A stretch of DNA of 6,716 nt from assembly GCA_034660735.1 (NCBI GenBank), contig JAYEJQ010000076.1, positions 1-6,716 of the forward strand, given 5' to 3'. This stretch comes from JAGLTA01 sp034660735 (lineage in GTDB: Bacteria > Patescibacteriota > Patescibacteriia > JAACEG01). A program made the position numbers and the translations under genes. Below the pieces are notes generated by a model that made no database searches, was not told where the DNA came from, and saw only the letters and a list, made by a program, of their open reading frames with translations. Shown here piece after piece: positions 4,882-6,716 of this stretch (positions within the stretch are counted from its first letter, which is position 1; each line of letters begins with the position of its first letter).

Positions 4882-6465
4882 ATGAAAAATAAAAATACAA
4901 ATTTAAACACAACAAAAGAACAAGAACGTTCAGAATTGCATCGCGCTATTTGGCAGATTGCCAATGATTTGCGAGGGAGCGTAGACGGAGCTTATTTTAG
5001 AGATTATGTTCTTGGAATGCTTTTTTATCGTTTTATTAGTGAAAATCTTACTAATTTTATTAATGATGATGAACGACGAATTTCTGGAAAAGAACAATTT
5101 GATTACGCAAAGATGAACGACAAAGAAGCAGAATTTGGTAGAAAAGAAACTATTATAAATAAAGGTTTTTATATTTTGCCGAGCGAACTTTTTGTAAATG
5201 TTCAAAAAAATGCCCGCAATGATGAAAATTTGAATGAAACACTTTCTAAAATTTTTGATAATATTGAAAATTCTGCTAGAGGATTTGACAGTGAAGATGA
5301 TCTTAAGGGATTATTTAAAGATTTAGATGTGAATTCTGATAAACTTGGGGCAACAGTAGAGAAAAGAAATCAAAAATTATTGAAACTTTTAGAAGTTATT
5401 GGCGGTTTTCGTCTTGGCAATTATTCTGACAATACCATTGATATTTTTGGCGATGTTTATGAATATTTACTTGGAATGTATGCATCTGACGCTGGGAAAA
5501 AAGGAGGTGAATTTTATACTCCTCAAGAAGTGAGCGAACTTTTGGCGGAAATAACAACTGTCGGTAAAAAGGAGGTAAATAAAGTTTATGATCCTTGTTG
5601 TGGGTCTGGTGCGTTGCTGTTAAAATTTGCCAAAGTGCTTGGCAAAGAAAATGTGCGACTTGGTTTTTTTGGTCAAGAAAAAAATCTGACTACTTACAAT
5701 CTTTGTCGTATAAATATGTTTTTGCACGATATTAATTATAATCATTTTGATATAGCTCACGGCGATACTCTCACTGACCCAAAACATTGGGACGATGAAC
5801 CTTTTGACGCTATTGTTTCCAATCCTCCGTATGCAATTAAATGGGATGGTGATGGAAACCCATTAATGATTAATGATCCTCGTTTTTCTCCGGCGGGAGT
5901 TTTGGCGCCAAAAAGCAAAGCGGATTTAGCGTTTACTATGCATATGCTTTCGTGGCTTTCAACTAGCGGAACCGCGGCGATTGTTGAATTTCCAGGCGTT
6001 CTTTATCGTGGCGGAGCAGAGCAGAAGATTCGTAAATACTTGATTGATAATAATTATATTGATGCAATTATCCAATTGCCACCAGATTTATTTTTTGGAA
6101 CAACTATCGCAACTTGTATTATTGTTTTGAAAAAAAGCAAAAAAGATAATCGGATTTTATTTATTGACGCTTCTAAAGAGTTTATGCGGGGCGGGAATAA
6201 AAATAAATTAAGCGAAGAAAATCGCAAAAAGATTCTTAATGCGTTTATTAAACGAAAAGACGCGAAATATTTTACAAAGTTAGTAGATAATAAAACCATT
6301 GCGGAAAATGATTACAATATTGCGGTTTCAAGTTATGTGATAGCGGAAGACACTCGCGAGGTGGTTAACATAAAAGAGCTTAATAAAAAGATTAAAAAAA
6401 TCGTCGCAAGGCAGAGTGAGCTGAGGACGGCGATTGATGAGATAGTTAGCAATATTGAAAAATAA
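4882..6465 (+). CDS. hsdM: Type I restriction-modification system methyltransferase subunit (HsdM)
   Basis: 527 aa from the ATG at 4882. HsdM is the N6-adenine methyltransferase subunit; with HsdS it methylates the recognition site, and with HsdR it forms the restriction complex. N-terminal HsdM domain: 'SELHRAIWQIANDLRGSVDG' and 'YVLGMLFYRFISENL'. The catalytic domain has GEFYTPQEV (209-217), SAM-binding motif I DPCCGSG (237-243) and motif IV NPPY (314-317). The C-terminal tail is a charged helix, probably contacting HsdS. An upstream TTG at 4843 would add 13 residues (MQLIKSTGKYNKT). I prefer ATG 4882 because family members begin close to 'KEQER.ELHR', and the context AAACTATGAAAAA is the same as at the next gene. 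AGGA at 4863-4866 is rather far (15 nt). HsdS and HsdR are not in the window. Confidence 0.95.
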   Translation: MKNKNTNLNTTKEQERSELHRAIWQIANDLRGSVDGAYFRDYVLGMLFYRFISENLTNFINDDERRISGKEQFDYAKMNDKEAEFGRKETIINKGFYILPSELFVNVQKNARNDENLNETLSKIFDNIENSARGFDSEDDLKGLFKDLDVNSDKLGATVEKRNQKLLKLLEVIGGFRLGNYSDNTIDIFGDVYEYLLGMYASDAGKKGGEFYTPQEVSELLAEITTVGKKEVNKVYDPCCGSGALLLKFAKVLGKENVRLGFFGQEKNLTTYNLCRINMFLHDINYNHFDIAHGDTLTDPKHWDDEPFDAIVSNPPYAIKWDGDGNPLMINDPRFSPAGVLAPKSKADLAFTMHMLSWLSTSGTAAIVEFPGVLYRGGAEQKIRKYLIDNNYIDAIIQLPPDLFFGTTIATCIIVLKKSKKDNRILFIDASKEFMRGGNKNKLSEENRKKILNAFIKRKDAKYFTKLVDNKTIAENDYNIAVSSYVIAEDTREVVNIKELNKKIKKIVARQSELRTAIDEIVSNIEK

Positions 6466-6475
6466 TTAAAAAACT

Positions 6476-6716
6476 ATGAAAAACGAAAATCAAAAAAATT
6501 CAATAATAATTTATGAAGGCAAAAATGGTCAGCCGAGTATTGAGGTGCGGTTTGAGGGTGAGACTGTTTGGCTTAGCCAAAAGCAAATGGCGGAACTTTT
6601 TGATAAGGACAGAAAAACTATTACAGAACACATCCAAAATGTTTTTAAAGAGGGAGAATTAGCGGAAAATTCAGTATGCCGGAAATTCCAGCATACTGCC
6701 GAAGACGACAAAACAT
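6476..6716 (+). CDS. rhuM: RhuM family protein, N-terminal part (3' cut by window edge)
   Basis: 80 codons are visible, open to the end. The protein begins MKNENQKN, SIIIYEGKNG, then the family signature 'VRFEGETVWLSQKQMAELF', 'DRKTITEHIQNVFKEGEL' and 'NSVCRKFQHTAEDDKT'. The segment LSQKQMAELFDKDRKTITEHI (about 34-54) reads like a helix-turn-helix. RhuM proteins were named from a Salmonella pathogenicity island; their biochemical role is not established. They are commonly encoded inside type I R-M loci beside hsdM and hsdS, as here. Some versions carry a C-terminal Fic/DOC domain; whether this one does lies beyond the window. It starts 10 bp after hsdM without a Shine-Dalgarno, so co-transcription is likely. 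A decayed relative of this gene sits at 3993-4126. Confidence 0.88.
   Translation, partial: MKNENQKNSIIIYEGKNGQPSIEVRFEGETVWLSQKQMAELFDKDRKTITEHIQNVFKEGELAENSVCRKFQHTAEDDKT
6672..6698. repeat. Near-perfect 27-bp palindrome inside rhuM
   Basis: CAGTATGC (6672-6679) and GCATACTG (6691-6698) are perfect inverse copies. The 11-bp centre is itself almost symmetric (GGAA-A-TTCC flanked by a C/A mismatch). RNA could form an 8-bp stem, one mismatch, then 3 more pairs. It lies in the codons for the conserved 'SVCRKFQHTA' region, so it may partly reflect codon constraint. Confidence 0.6.

Noticed and set aside
1185..6716. Attachment-site duplication of the tRNA-Ser 3' end, or a CRISPR array
   Set aside because: No second copy of the tRNA 3' end was seen within the window, and there is no regularly spaced repeat-spacer pattern. 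An attR could still lie further right.
1..6716. Alternative genetic code (TGA as glycine or tryptophan)
   Set aside because: All intact genes read through without in-frame TGA and conserved tryptophans are TGG, as expected for code 11. The absence of TGA among six stop codons is too small a sample.

Overview
The window is an AT-rich bacterial segment with every gene on the + strand. Standard genetic code holds: over 2,000 codons are read without an in-frame TGA, and tryptophan is TGG. Gene starts lack clear Shine-Dalgarno sequences, while two promoters fit sigma-70 well. That argues against Bacteroidetes-type promoters and is compatible with an uncultured lineage such as Patescibacteria/CPR. 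The assignment is a guess from style, not from a marker gene.

Layout. 1-1179: the 3' most part of rarA (replication-associated recombination ATPase), cut by the window edge. 1185-1268: tRNA-Ser(GGA), no encoded CCA. 1272-1422: a decayed reading frame that resembles the N-terminus of PLD-like-domain helicases. 1426-1510: a cluster of CGTGAA/TTCACG half-sites over a near-consensus promoter. 1524-2402: a class II Fic protein with a C-terminal excisionase-like DNA-binding segment. A ~32-bp imperfect direct repeat lies on both sides of this fic block. 2585-3971: an abiEi/abiEii toxin-antitoxin operon with an 8-bp gene overlap and an inverted repeat around its -10 box. 3993-4126: the remnant of a rhuM-like gene, with nonsense and frameshift lesions. 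4157-4828: radC. 4882-6465: hsdM, the type I restriction-modification methyltransferase. 6476-end: the start of an intact rhuM-family gene, cut by the window edge.

Reading. A conserved housekeeping edge (rarA and tRNA-Ser) is followed by a string of accessory modules: Fic AMP-transferase-like enzyme, AbiE type IV toxin-antitoxin, RadC, and the beginning of a type I R-M locus with RhuM. This looks like a defence/mobile-element island downstream of a tRNA gene. Two of the gaps between modules hold N-terminal fragments of other accessory genes, so the island has turned over by repeated gain and decay. The most informative signals are in the intergenic gaps: the two gene remnants, the fic operator cluster and the repeats flanking fic. 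No wholly new multigene system is evident; hsdS and hsdR, if present, lie beyond the right edge.
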